Of a stretch of DNA of 64,000 nt, positions 1 through 8,857 are shown one piece after another. The stretch is from positions 1 to 64,000 of the forward strand of contig JBNKRZ010000020.1 of NCBI GenBank assembly GCA_050297015.1, given 5' to 3'. Positions within the stretch are counted from its first letter, which is position 1. Every line of letters starts with the position of its first letter. Origin of the DNA: JACKJA01 sp050297015. Its GTDB lineage: Bacteria > Pseudomonadota > Alphaproteobacteria > Micavibrionales > Micavibrionaceae. The notes beneath the pieces were generated by a model. The model made no database searches and was not told the DNA's origin. It saw only the letters and a program-made list of their open reading frames with translations. Position numbers and translations under genes: made by a program.

Positions 1-110
1 CCTCACCTCACCTCACCTCACCTCACCTCACCTCACCTCACCTCACCTCACCTCACCTCACCTCACCTCACCTCACCTCACCTCACCTCACCTCACCTCA
101 CCTCACCTCC
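1..110. repeat. CCTCA pentanucleotide tandem array
   Basis: Twenty-one perfect copies of CCTCA followed by one CCTCC. The array runs off the left edge, so its full length is unknown. It ends 87 bp before smpB and is followed directly by a 15-base sequence (109-123) that recurs at 24232-24246. A perfect pentanucleotide array this long is rare in bacteria. It could be a slippage-prone locus or an assembly artefact at a contig end. Confidence 0.95.
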
Positions 111-196
111 GGATTATGTAAAAGTAAAAAGAAAAAGAAAGAGAAATCTAACAAAATCCTTTCGTTTCTGCGCCTCTTCGCTGTAAAAGAACTGTC

Positions 197-694
197 ATGG
201 CTAAGAAGAAAGACAAAAAATCCGGGTTGATATCAACGAATGCGACGGTGGCGGAAAACCGCCGGGCGCGGTTTGACTACGCGCTGGAGGATAAATTCGA
301 GGCCGGGGTTATGCTGACCGGCACGGAGGTCAAATCCCTGCGGCAGGGGCAATGCTCCCTCAATGAAAGCTATGTCGGCCCGGATCGTCATGGGGAAATT
401 TATCTGTACGGCGCGCATATCCCGGAATACGGCCCGGCGGGCGCGCACCTGCAACACGAACCGCGCCGCCCGCGCAAGCTCCTCCTCCACCGGCGAGAGG
501 TTGGAAAATTACTCGGCGCGATCAGCCGTGAAGGCTACACCATCGTGCCGACCCGGCTATACTTCAACGAACACGGCAAAGCCAAGCTGGAAGTCGCCTT
601 GGCCAAAGGTAAGAAACAGCACGATAAACGCGAGACCGAAAAAAGCCGCGATTGGGGCCGTCAAAAAGCGCGGATTATGAGAGATAAGGGATAA
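197..694 (+). CDS. smpB: SsrA-binding protein SmpB
   Basis: SmpB binds tmRNA and brings it to stalled ribosomes for trans-translation in the cytoplasm. The 165-residue length is normal for the family. The family signatures are visible: an N-terminal beta-barrel opening with NRRARFDYALEDKFEAGVML, the TGTEVKSLR segment, LLLHRREV, and a basic C-terminal tail (KKQHDKRETEKSRDWGRQK) that enters the decoding centre in known SmpB. The ATG at 197 is the only sensible start and the protein begins with the usual Lys-rich stretch. The gene stands alone on the plus strand, 10 bp ahead of an unknown gene. Confidence 0.97.
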   Translation: MAKKKDKKSGLISTNATVAENRRARFDYALEDKFEAGVMLTGTEVKSLRQGQCSLNESYVGPDRHGEIYLYGAHIPEYGPAGAHLQHEPRRPRKLLLHRREVGKLLGAISREGYTIVPTRLYFNEHGKAKLEVALAKGKKQHDKRETEKSRDWGRQKARIMRDKG

Positions 695-704
695 AACAAA
701 CATC

Positions 705-1217
705 ATGAACACAATGCAACAAAAACCTATCCTCGTTCTCCTATCTGATTTACATCCTTGGCCAGCCCTTAGAGTGGAAGTCAGTGTGTGCCTCTCTCAA
801 ATATCGTCCATAGGAAGCGCAGAAATTGTCAGTGACAACCTTATTTTTGATACAAAAACAGAAACAAATGATGATGCTACGTTCACGACAACGCTTTACC
901 GCATAATCAATGAAGACGGCCGCTCTCTACAGAACAGCTTCAGTAATAATGCCAAAAGACAATCCGAACGACTTCTAAGCCTTACGTTCTCCCCCTCTCC
1001 TTCAGAAAAGACGGAGAACACAGAAATTGCCCCTCAATTACTTTTACTTCACAGCGCCCAGCTCTATACACCAAAAGAACCTTCCGGAATCGAAATCATT
1101 TCCGAATGGGACGCTTTCATCACCATCAACCATCAACAGGTGCAAGAATTACAGGAAATCGCCAAACAAGCCATGCGCGAAAACCTGAAAAGACATGGAC
1201 AGCTAACCTCCCCGTAA
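705..1217 (+). CDS. hypothetical protein downstream of smpB
   Basis: I do not recognise this 170-residue protein. It has no signal peptide, membrane segment or nucleotide-binding motif that I can see. It is Ser/Thr/Glu-rich, with a C-terminal amphipathic helix (QQVQELQEIAKQAMRENLKR). It starts 10 bp after smpB and ends 10 bp before the stop of the convergent recA gene. Its base composition looks more A+T-rich than smpB and recA, which may point to a recently acquired or fast-evolving gene. The coding frame is open throughout and fills the gap between two real genes, so I think it is translated. Confidence 0.6.
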   Translation: MNTMQQKPILVLLSDLHPWPALRVEVSVCLSQISSIGSAEIVSDNLIFDTKTETNDDATFTTTLYRIINEDGRSLQNSFSNNAKRQSERLLSLTFSPSPSEKTENTEIAPQLLLLHSAQLYTPKEPSGIEIISEWDAFITINHQQVQELQEIAKQAMRENLKRHGQLTSP

Positions 1218-1227
1218 CCATTGCTAA

Positions 1228-2358
1228 TTAACTGGCTTTTTTCGTCTCTTCCGGCGCGGCGGGTGCTTCAGCCTCAGCGGCTTCCTCCGCATTTTCCGGG
1301 CCGGTAAGCATGTCCTCCGCAATCAGGCCCGCATTGGCGCGAATCTGTCCCTCCAGCTTGTTCGCCACATCGGGATTTTCTTTGAGAAACTTTTTAGAAT
1401 TCTCACGCCCCTGCCCGATGCGCTGCCCATCATAGGAAAACCATGCGCCGGATTTTTCGACAAGGTTCCCCGCGACACCAAGGTCCAGCAACTCGCCCAG
1501 CTTGGAAATCCCTTCGCCGTACATGATATCGAATTCAACCTGACGGAACGGCGGGGCCATTTTGTTCTTCACGACTTTAACGCGGGTTTGGTTACCGATC
1601 ACCTCGTCCTTGTCCTTAATCGCACCAATACGGCGGATATCCATGCGAACGGAAGAATAGAATTTCAAAGCATTCCCCCCGGTCGTCGTTTCGGGTGAAC
1701 CAAACATAACACCAATTTTCATACGAATCTGGTTGATAAAAATCACCACCGTACGGGACTTGGAAATAGAGCCCGTCAATTTCCGCAAAGCCTGTGACAT
1801 AAGGCGTGCCTGCAACCCGACGTGGGAGTCCCCCATATCGCCCTCCAGCTCCGCCCGCGGCACCAGTGCCGCCACAGAGTCGATAACCAACACATCCAAC
1901 GCCCCGGAGCGCACTAACGTGTCAGCAATCTCCAATGCCTGCTCCCCCGCATCCGGCTGAGAGATCAAGAGCTCTTCCACATTTACGCCAAGCTTTTTGG
2001 CGTAAGAGGGATCAAGCGCGTGCTCCGCATCAACAATCGCACACGTCCCACCGGTTTTTTGCGCCTCGGCAATAATGTGAAGCGCCAAGGTCGTTTTCCC
2101 GGAGCTTTCCGGCCCGTAAACCTCAACAATCCGTCCCCGCGGCACACCGCCAATCCCCAACCCGATATCCAGCCCGATCGAGCCCGTGGAAATCGCCTCT
2201 ACATTCATGGGATTTTGCTGATCCCCGCTCAGCTTCATAACCGAGCCTTTACCAAACGCCCGCTCAATTTGCGACAGCGCCGCATCCAATGCTTTTTGTT
2301 TTTCCCCTGAAGACTGGCTCATAGCTTCCGAATCCTTTTTAAATGGTGTGACTGACAT
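1228..2358 (-). CDS. recA: recombinase RecA
   Basis: RecA forms ATP-dependent filaments on single-stranded DNA, drives strand exchange and triggers LexA self-cleavage. The protein carries the Walker A loop GPESSGKTT, the LVIDSVAALVPRAELEG segment, the DNA-binding loop regions and the FINQIRMKIGVMFG stretch, then an acidic Ala/Glu-rich tail. I chose the ATG at 2358 (376 residues) because AAGGGGAG lies about 10 bases upstream of it. An ATG at 2382 is in frame, but that ribosome-binding site would lie inside its coding sequence. A candidate SOS box is about 86 bp upstream. Confidence 0.98.
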   Translation of the reverse strand: MSVTPFKKDSEAMSQSSGEKQKALDAALSQIERAFGKGSVMKLSGDQQNPMNVEAISTGSIGLDIGLGIGGVPRGRIVEVYGPESSGKTTLALHIIAEAQKTGGTCAIVDAEHALDPSYAKKLGVNVEELLISQPDAGEQALEIADTLVRSGALDVLVIDSVAALVPRAELEGDMGDSHVGLQARLMSQALRKLTGSISKSRTVVIFINQIRMKIGVMFGSPETTTGGNALKFYSSVRMDIRRIGAIKDKDEVIGNQTRVKVVKNKMAPPFRQVEFDIMYGEGISKLGELLDLGVAGNLVEKSGAWFSYDGQRIGQGRENSKKFLKENPDVANKLEGQIRANAGLIAEDMLTGPENAEEAAEAEAPAAPEETKKAS

Positions 2359-2659
2359 AACGGTGTACTCCCCTTGTGGCATAGATTCCCTAACGGTTCA
2401 AGCAAACGGTGAAGGAATCAGGTTGTTTGTCCTAAGCCCTATCGTACATATTTTGTTCCCACTGTAAAGCAAAAAAGAACAAAAAGAGAATATATGGCGG
2501 GGCGTGTTACATATCACTTTGATTTTAAATGATTTTTAGAGTTCATCACTTTGTTCGTAATTTTTATGGGAGGGGGTGGGGGCTATTAGCTTTTGCGTTT
2601 ATCGCTGTCGTTTTGCGTGGCGCCTATTATAGGACAACATTCCTCTAGAAGCAAGGGAA
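2359..2659. other. intergenic region between recA and cckA
   Basis: About 300 bp without a gene. The recA side holds the recA ribosome-binding site and the candidate LexA box. The cckA side has a G-rich tract near 2570-2590 and no clear hairpin-plus-T terminator for cckA. I see no coding frame or RNA gene. Confidence 0.6.
2444..2458 (-). promoter_or_regulatory. candidate LexA (SOS) box of recA
   Basis: The plus strand reads GTAC-ATATTTT-GTTC, which on the recA strand is GAAC-N7-GTAC. The alphaproteobacterial LexA site is the direct repeat GTTC-N7-GTTC (GAAC-N7-GAAC on the other strand), so this is one mismatch away with the correct spacing. It lies about 86 bp upstream of the recA start. A weaker partial match, GAAC-N7-GAAT, is at 2477-2491. 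Confidence 0.45.
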
Positions 2660-5155
2660 TTACTCCTCCAGCGCCTCTTTAACTTTGGCCGCTAGCTGTT
2701 TGAGGGTAAAAGGTTTTTGCAGGAACCAGATATTCTCCCCCATATGATCTTTGAGTTTTTCTTCCGTATAACCAGAGATAAAAATAATCTTCAGCTTGGG
2801 ATCGTCCTCGCGCATTTTTTTCGCAACCGTAGGCCCGTCCATTCCCGGCATAATGACATCGGTCACCATCAAGTCGATATGCTTGTCTTCGGCGGCGGCC
2901 ATGACCTCTATGGCGTTTTCACCGCAATTCGCCTCAACAACTTCGTATCCCTTATTCGCCAGCGCCCGCGCCCCGAAAGTCCGCACAGCATCCTCATCCT
3001 CAACCAACAATATCCGCGCCGTCCCCGTCAGATCACGCGGCGTTTCCTCAGCGATAGCATGAGCTTCCGCCTCCATTTCTTCCCCGGATACACAAGGCAG
3101 ATAAATTGTGAAGACCGTTCCCTCGTTCTTTTTGCTCTCCACATTAAGGTAACCGCCGGTCTGCCGGATAATCCCGTGAACGGTCGCCAGCCCCAGCCCC
3201 GTACCCTGTCCAACCTTCTTAGTGGTAAAGAACGGCTCAAAAATGCGTTCCATCAGCGCCCTGTCCATACCGCACCCGGTATCACTGATTTTCACAGCCA
3301 CCCAGTGCCCGGCAGGCATTTTATCCTCACCGCATTTTATGGGTTTCTTGTTGTTAAAGGGTCCCGTTTCAATGGTCAGGCGCCCGCCTTCTTCCATCGC
3401 ATCACGCGCATTAACGGCCAGGTTAACCAACACTTGCTCCATCTGCCCCGTATCAACCTTCACAAGGCCGAGGTCATGACCGTGAACAAGCTCCAGCTCA
3501 ATATTCGCCCCGATCAAACGGCGAATCAGATGCGAGACTTCTGTTAGAATATCGGTCACATCCTGCACCTTGGGCCGCAGTGTTTGCTGACGCGAAAAGG
3601 CAAGAAGCTGCCTGACAAGGTTCGCCGCACGGTTAGAGTTTTGCTTAATCTGCATAATATCGCCAAAAGACGGATCTCCCGCTTTGTGCCGCAACAAAAG
3701 CAAGTCACAAAAACCGATAATCGCGGTCAGTAGATTGTTGAAGTCGTGGGCAATCCCGCCCGCGAGCTGGCCTACAGCCTGCATTTTTTGAGACTGTGCA
3801 AATTGTTCCTCCAGCGCTTTTTGCTCCGTCAGATTAATAAAGTGCAAAACGGTGTTTTCGCCGGCCTCCATTCTCCGCGCAAAAAGCTGAGCAGGAACAA
3901 GAGCCCCCTTCCCCGCCAGCATAACTTCGACCGGCGCGCTGATCTGTTTGCCTTTCTCGGCCTCCTTCAATGCGGTCAGAACCGAAGCACGATCCTCTTC
4001 GCGAATCATATCCGTCAAAGAAACACCCTCGACATTTTCGATAGCGCTATCCATCATCGACGCTAAAGCCTGATTGCAATCTTCAATAACGTGAGAAGGG
4101 TTAATAAGAGCTATCCCCAAAGGCGCTTCTTCAAAGAAACGTTGGAAGCGGTCCTCCGACAACTTAAGAGCTTTGCGCATCTCACGCTCAGCAGTCAAAT
4201 CATGAACAACCCCGCGCGTCCGCACACGGCCTTCACCTTCGTCAACAACGGCCTGTGCGATCGAGGCCGTAAAGTTACGCCCCCCCGGCCCTTTCATGAC
4301 AATCTCGGCCATTTGCTTGGCCCCGCCGCCTGCGATAACATCATAAGGCGCCGCCCCCTTTGGCACTTCGTTGAAATAGGTGTGAAGATACCCCTCTGCC
4401 AAGATCGCCTGAATATCATCGCCCAGCCAACGCGCCAGCGTCGCATTCACAAAAACAAAGCGCCCGTTTTCATCCACCGAGAAAAAGCCCACAGGCGCAT
4501 TATCGGTAAAATCAATCAGCTTTTCACGCTCCTCGCGGATCGCCCGGTCGATCAAATGCTTATTCGTCACATCATCAATACGCCAGTGGATATAGCCCGC
4601 CCAGTCGGCGATGGGCTGCGCCGTCACACTGTACCAGCGCTCATATTCACCCCGGACACTCAACAGGTCGATCGAATCCGTCAGCCCTCTATGCGCCTGA
4701 TCCGCCAGAACACGGAAATGTGCGACGGTCTCTTCATCCTCTGCAAACAAGGCTGCCAGCTTCGATAAAGTCGGCACCTCATCGCCCCCGCAAAGTTTCT
4801 TGAATTTCATATTATAGAGAAGCGTATTATCCGTGCTATCCGTTACAAGGCGCGCGCCACGGCTCCCTTCAAAGACCTGATTGAGCAAATTTCCGTGCTT
4901 TTCGCAACGGCTCTGCCACGAAAATAACTTCTGCATAAAAAAAGCCACAACCATCGCAACCAGAAAAGCAATCACCGATGCCGTAACGATGGTCCGCGGC
5001 ACGGCAAAGAAAAGAGCAAGCAAGGCCAGCGCAATCACGGAAATAAACAAAAGCACCGCAACCAAAATAGCATTCAGCGGCAAAGGGGCTGGCGAAAGCT
5101 CCGGCTTTTCCGCACGATGATGACGGGCTATAAATTCCGAATGATCGAGGCTCAT
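2660..5155 (-). CDS. cckA: cell-cycle hybrid histidine kinase CckA
   Basis: CckA is the bifunctional membrane kinase/phosphatase that starts the CckA-ChpT-CtrA phosphorelay. This 831-residue protein has two membrane segments (about 28-51 and 56-76), PAS-like sensor regions (about 90-200, 210-320 and 335-445), and a HisKA domain with phosphoacceptor His470 in GGIAHDFNNLL. An HATPase domain follows, with N-box NLAVNARDAM and glycine boxes DTGCGM and GTGLGLATVHGII, and then a C-terminal receiver with Asp766 in VTDVIMPGMDG. This is the Caulobacter CckA architecture. It lies downstream of fliQ-fliR-flhB on the same strand, an association also known in Caulobacter. Its target CtrA is encoded at 56 kb in this window. 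Confidence 0.95.
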   Translation of the reverse strand: MSLDHSEFIARHHRAEKPELSPAPLPLNAILVAVLLFISVIALALLALFFAVPRTIVTASVIAFLVAMVVAFFMQKLFSWQSRCEKHGNLLNQVFEGSRGARLVTDSTDNTLLYNMKFKKLCGGDEVPTLSKLAALFAEDEETVAHFRVLADQAHRGLTDSIDLLSVRGEYERWYSVTAQPIADWAGYIHWRIDDVTNKHLIDRAIREEREKLIDFTDNAPVGFFSVDENGRFVFVNATLARWLGDDIQAILAEGYLHTYFNEVPKGAAPYDVIAGGGAKQMAEIVMKGPGGRNFTASIAQAVVDEGEGRVRTRGVVHDLTAEREMRKALKLSEDRFQRFFEEAPLGIALINPSHVIEDCNQALASMMDSAIENVEGVSLTDMIREEDRASVLTALKEAEKGKQISAPVEVMLAGKGALVPAQLFARRMEAGENTVLHFINLTEQKALEEQFAQSQKMQAVGQLAGGIAHDFNNLLTAIIGFCDLLLLRHKAGDPSFGDIMQIKQNSNRAANLVRQLLAFSRQQTLRPKVQDVTDILTEVSHLIRRLIGANIELELVHGHDLGLVKVDTGQMEQVLVNLAVNARDAMEEGGRLTIETGPFNNKKPIKCGEDKMPAGHWVAVKISDTGCGMDRALMERIFEPFFTTKKVGQGTGLGLATVHGIIRQTGGYLNVESKKNEGTVFTIYLPCVSGEEMEAEAHAIAEETPRDLTGTARILLVEDEDAVRTFGARALANKGYEVVEANCGENAIEVMAAAEDKHIDLMVTDVIMPGMDGPTVAKKMREDDPKLKIIFISGYTEEKLKDHMGENIWFLQKPFTLKQLAAKVKEALEE

Positions 5156-5246
5156 ATATGTTCTTTAGCACAGAGTGCCCCGGAAAACACAAGCTTTGTC
5201 CATGAAGCGCACGGTTATCACCAAATAAGAGCGCATCACTCAAACG

Positions 5247-6326
5247 CTATTGAAGCGTTTTGCCCTTAAGACGGAAAACGTAAGAGATAATTTCAGCGAC
5301 AGCCTGAAAATGCTCCGTCGGGATAATTTCATCAATATCTACCGCAGCATACAGTGCCCGCGCCAAAGGGGGCGCTTCATATATCTCGACATCATTTTCT
5401 CTGGCCACTTCACGAATGCGCAAAGCGATCTCATCCGTCCCCTTGGCCACACAGAGCGGCGCGTCCATTTCCTCCGGCTTATATTTCAAGGCAATGGCAT
5501 AATGGGTCGGGTTGGTAATCACGACATCGGCTTCGGGAACGGCCTGCATCATACGCTGGCGCGCTTTTTCCTGCCGCAGCTGACGCAATTTGGATTTAAC
5601 CTGCGGGTCCCCTTCGGCCTGTTTATATTCATCCTTTACTTCCTGTTTAGTCATGCGCATTTTTTTGTAATGCTCTGTGCGCTGATAAAGAACGTCAATC
5701 ACGGCAATGACCAGCAATACCACCAGCACGCCGATCATCAAACGCACAACCAGTGCCAGCATTTCATCAAGCATCAAAGGAATAGGAAGCCCGACGAGAT
5801 GATCCACCCGCCCGTAAAAAGGGTAGAGCAAAATCATCCCCACCGCTGCGATCACTGTCAGCTTTAACAAGCCCTTCACAAACTCCATCAAAGAGCGCAA
5901 GGAAAACAGACGTTTAAATCCCTTCATAGGCGATATTTTGCTAAGATCGGGCTTTATGACCTCCGGCGCGAATAGAGGGCCTACCTGCAAAAACGGCCCT
6001 AAAAACGCCGCCGCCATCAGCATTAAAAGCGGCAAAGCCAAAATGGCCAATACATCCCAGAACGAGCGTCCCAAAACAGTGGAAAAGCCGCCCGGCACAC
6101 CGGGAAGCGCATAAGACATTTCAATATAAGTCTTTAAATGTTCTTTCAAATGGCTCATCACCGGACGCGAGGCCGTTGCAATCAGGATCGTTGCCGCCAG
6201 CAACATGATCCAATTGTTCACCTCGCGCGACAGAGCCACCTGCCCTTTCTTGCGGGAGTCCTCCAGCTTTTTCTGGGTCGGTTCCTCGGTCTTTTGTGAG
6301 TCGTCTTCGGTTTCGCCCTCAGCCAT
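5247..6326 (-). CDS. flhB: flagellar export switch protein FlhB
   Basis: FlhB is the inner-membrane export component that switches secretion from rod/hook to filament substrates. The 359-residue protein has a charged N terminus (KKLEDSRKKGQVALSREV), four membrane segments (about 35-220) and a cytoplasmic domain with the autocleavage motif NPTH at residues 272-275, so the canonical self-cleaving form is predicted. The fliR stop lies just 4 bp upstream of its start, so the two are co-transcribed. A separate short FlhB-like protein at 9339 resembles its C-terminal domain. Confidence 0.97.
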   Translation of the reverse strand: MAEGETEDDSQKTEEPTQKKLEDSRKKGQVALSREVNNWIMLLAATILIATASRPVMSHLKEHLKTYIEMSYALPGVPGGFSTVLGRSFWDVLAILALPLLMLMAAAFLGPFLQVGPLFAPEVIKPDLSKISPMKGFKRLFSLRSLMEFVKGLLKLTVIAAVGMILLYPFYGRVDHLVGLPIPLMLDEMLALVVRLMIGVLVVLLVIAVIDVLYQRTEHYKKMRMTKQEVKDEYKQAEGDPQVKSKLRQLRQEKARQRMMQAVPEADVVITNPTHYAIALKYKPEEMDAPLCVAKGTDEIALRIREVARENDVEIYEAPPLARALYAAVDIDEIIPTEHFQAVAEIISYVFRLKGKTLQ

Positions 6327-6330
6327 GTGC

Positions 6331-7107
6331 TTACTGCCCGCCGCTTAAAAAATAGATCATGCCGTCTTCAAATTTGGAAACCCAGAACATCAAGCCAACG
6401 GAAACCGTCAAAGACAGTGTAATCAAGGAGAGAATAATCTGAAGAGGCAGCGCCAGCATAAACACCTGTATCTGGGGCATCAAGCGCGTCAAAACCCCCA
6501 TACCGATATAAACCAAAATAGCAACCACCATAAAGGGCGCGGCCACCTGCACCCCGATCATAAAGCTCGCCGCGATTACTTGCGCCATCATTTCCGCCAT
6601 TGAGCCCGTATCGGGAAGCCTACCAACCGGAAACATCTCGTAACTGTTCACGACACCCAAAAACAGTAAATGGTGTAAATTCGTCGCGAACAGAACAACA
6701 ACCCCCGTCACCGACAGAAAAGCCCCGATCAAAGAACCCTGCGCCGAAAAACCGGGGTTAAAAAGCTGTGCATTCCCCAGACCCGACGACATGGAAATAA
6801 CCATCCCGGCGACATCCAGCGCCGCCATCAAAACCCGCGCTACAGTCCCGATAAAAAGGCCGATAATAAATTCAGTAATAATCAGAGCGAACAGTAACGG
6901 CCCGCCCGGCACAGGGCTTGGCAAATGCGGCGCGACCAACGGTGCCAAAACCAATGATAGGCCCAACGCAATATATAGGCGAATATTCCCCGGCGTGAAG
7001 CTATCACCGACCCCCGGCATAATCGTCACCGCCGCCCCGACACGCACAAAGGTCAGGATAAAGGCAAAAACGCCAGTCGTGATGAATTGATGCAAGGTTT
7101 CTTCCAT
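6331..7107 (-). CDS. fliR: flagellar export protein FliR
   Basis: FliR belongs to the FliPQR export-gate complex in the basal-body membrane patch. The 258-residue protein is mostly hydrophobic, with about six membrane segments and the family-typical opening in which an export-gate helix leads to FTPGNIRLYIALGLSLVLAP. It also has the ISMSSGLGNAQLFNPG loop. It sits between fliQ (20 bp upstream) and flhB (4 bp downstream) on the minus strand, the standard order. Confidence 0.96.
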   Translation of the reverse strand: MEETLHQFITTGVFAFILTFVRVGAAVTIMPGVGDSFTPGNIRLYIALGLSLVLAPLVAPHLPSPVPGGPLLFALIITEFIIGLFIGTVARVLMAALDVAGMVISMSSGLGNAQLFNPGFSAQGSLIGAFLSVTGVVVLFATNLHHLLFLGVVNSYEMFPVGRLPDTGSMAEMMAQVIAASFMIGVQVAAPFMVVAILVYIGMGVLTRLMPQIQVFMLALPLQIILSLITLSLTVSVGLMFWVSKFEDGMIYFLSGGQ

Positions 7108-7127
7108 AAATACGGCCCTGCTTTACA

Positions 7128-7394
7128 TTATCCCAGACCAATCATACGGTCGGCCAGCGTCTCCATAAAGCCGATCAAGGTCGCCGCCATCGCCGGGAAG
7201 AACAGGAAAAGCGCCAGAAAAATAGCAATAATCTTGGGCACAAATACCAAGGTGATCTCCTGCACCTGCGTCAAGGCTTGAAACAGCGCGATCGTCACAC
7301 CGACCACCAACCCGACAATCATTGTCGGGGCGCTGACCTCGATGGCGATCAAAATCGCCTGCCGGACTGTTTCTATGATCTCAGTCTGATTCAT
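7128..7394 (-). CDS. fliQ: flagellar export protein FliQ
   Basis: This small export-gate subunit has 88 residues, as expected for FliQ. It has two hydrophobic hairpin helices (about 14-40 and 50-76) and the family segment ALFQALTQVQEITLVFVPKI. I use the ATG at 7394, which gives MNQTEIIETVRQAI. An upstream in-frame start would add 20 residues unlike FliQ. It begins the fliQ-fliR-flhB group. Confidence 0.95.
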   Translation of the reverse strand: MNQTEIIETVRQAILIAIEVSAPTMIVGLVVGVTIALFQALTQVQEITLVFVPKIIAIFLALFLFFPAMAATLIGFMETLADRMIGLG

Positions 7395-7516
7395 AAAAGG
7401 TAGTGTAGCCCCCCTGTTCCCTTCTGTACAGTCACAGCGAACAAACACCCCCAAACATTCACGTTTTGTTAAATCCTTTCCTTTACTTTCATAGGGATAG
7501 ATAAGGAATACAGATC

Positions 7517-8077
7517 ATGGACTTAAAAGATATTTATAACGAACAAAACAAGCTTGAGGGGCGCATCCGCCTTTACAACACCCCCAATGCCACATCAGAA
7601 TTAATCAAAATGCGCAATATCGCGGATAAACAGCGGCATAATGGCGACACCTCTTTTAATCTGATTGTTCGGGGAAAAAATACCGAAACCATCAACAACG
7701 CCGTTTCTCGCGCCATTCTTGATACATTGAGTGAAGAAGAACGCGATCTTATTATTGGAACGAGCACCGATAAAGAAAGTGAAAACCACGTATTCACCAT
7801 AGAAATAATATCCAGTGATAAGGGAGGCGCTGTTTTAGAAAAGCTCGCCGAAACGCTTGCCCACCAAAAAGAACTAGACTACGGCATATATCAGGAGCTT
7901 TCTTTCAATGGTTTGAGAGCCGATACGGCCCCGCCGCTAAACAAACAATATCAGGAGTTACCGGAAGGTTTAAAAAGATCAGCTGAAATCTATGTGACAA
8001 ACCCTGAAGGAAACCTGCTTAAAGCCCTTCAGCAAGGGAAATCCATGAAAATACGTCCCACGCCCGGCATCTCTTAA
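7517..8077 (+). CDS. hypothetical protein between fliQ and fliE
   Basis: I do not recognise this 186-residue protein. It looks soluble and mixed alpha/beta, with no signal peptide and no catalytic motif that I can name. It is divergent from fliQ, and its stop overlaps the fliE stop by 4 bp. A purine-rich ribosome-binding site (AAGGAA) lies about 10 bases ahead of the ATG. It is the only gene of clearly unknown family inside the fliQ-flgB segment and is on the opposite strand, so it may be an accessory insertion rather than a flagellar part. Confidence 0.65.
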   Translation: MDLKDIYNEQNKLEGRIRLYNTPNATSELIKMRNIADKQRHNGDTSFNLIVRGKNTETINNAVSRAILDTLSEEERDLIIGTSTDKESENHVFTIEIISSDKGGAVLEKLAETLAHQKELDYGIYQELSFNGLRADTAPPLNKQYQELPEGLKRSAEIYVTNPEGNLLKALQQGKSMKIRPTPGIS

Positions 8078-8382
8078 ATCGGCATACGCATAATTTCCTG
8101 ATACGCGGCCAAAAGCTTATCACGGACGGCAACAACGGTTTGCAAGGTTAGCTCCGCATCGGTCACAGCCTGCACAACATCCGTTAGATCCGCTTTCCCC
8201 ATCACAGCATCGGCGGAGGCTTTCTCCCCCGCGCGCATCGTATCCACGGATTTTTCCGCGGCACGTTTGACCATATCGGTGAAGGATGGCCCATCGCCGC
8301 CCGCCACACCAACGCCCTGCCCGGCTTTTTGGACATTGGAATAAACATTGGCGGCTACAGCTGGATTTATGGAATCAACCAT
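8074..8382 (-). CDS. fliE: flagellar MS-ring/rod junction protein FliE
   Basis: FliE joins the MS ring and export gate to the proximal rod. The 102-residue length is typical. The conserved C-terminal half is visible: DVVQAVTDAELTLQTVVAVR followed by DKLLAAYQEIMRMPI. It is the last gene of flgB-flgC-fliE, which is preceded by a sigma-54 promoter at 9320-9335. Confidence 0.96.
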   Translation of the reverse strand: MVDSINPAVAANVYSNVQKAGQGVGVAGGDGPSFTDMVKRAAEKSVDTMRAGEKASADAVMGKADLTDVVQAVTDAELTLQTVVAVRDKLLAAYQEIMRMPI

Positions 8383-8419
8383 CTTTTATCTCCTTATGTG
8401 CTCATTATAACCAATTAAT

Positions 8420-8836
8420 CTAACGACGCAAAAGATCAATGGTCTGCATAATCATCGTGCGGCTTTGTTCAATCATACCCAAGTTAGCTTCGTAGGAACG
8501 CTGCGCTTCGCGCATATCCATCGTCTCGATCAGGGGGTCAACATTCGGCATTTTCACATAGCCGTTTTCATCCGCGCCGGGGTGATCGGGCATATATTTA
8601 AGCGGATAAGGCTTGCTTGTGTCCTGGTCGATTTTGCTCACTTCGACTTCCTTATAGCCGCTCGTCCGGTCCAGAGCATTTTTAAACATGATCCGCTGGC
8701 GCGTATACGGGTTAGCATCCGGCGTCGGCGCGGCTGTATTGGCATTAGCAAGATTCTCGGAAATTACACGAACACGCGTACTTTGCGCTTTCATGCCCGA
8801 GGCCGAGATTTGCATGGCTCCAAATAATTCAGACAT
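8420..8836 (-). CDS. flgC: proximal rod protein FlgC
   Basis: FlgC is a proximal rod subunit exported through the flagellar apparatus. The 138-residue protein has the rod/hook N-terminal motif SENLANANT and ends with the coiled C-terminal motif SYEANLGMIEQSRTMIMQTI, typical of FlgC. It lies 21 bp downstream of flgB and 37 bp upstream of fliE in one operon. Confidence 0.97.
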   Translation of the reverse strand: MSELFGAMQISASGMKAQSTRVRVISENLANANTAAPTPDANPYTRQRIMFKNALDRTSGYKEVEVSKIDQDTSKPYPLKYMPDHPGADENGYVKMPNVDPLIETMDMREAQRSYEANLGMIEQSRTMIMQTIDLLRR

Positions 8837-8857
8837 CGTTCATATCCTCCTTAAACC

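Noticed and set aside
2570..2590. G-quadruplex between recA and cckA
   Set aside because: The tract has only three clear runs of G, not four.
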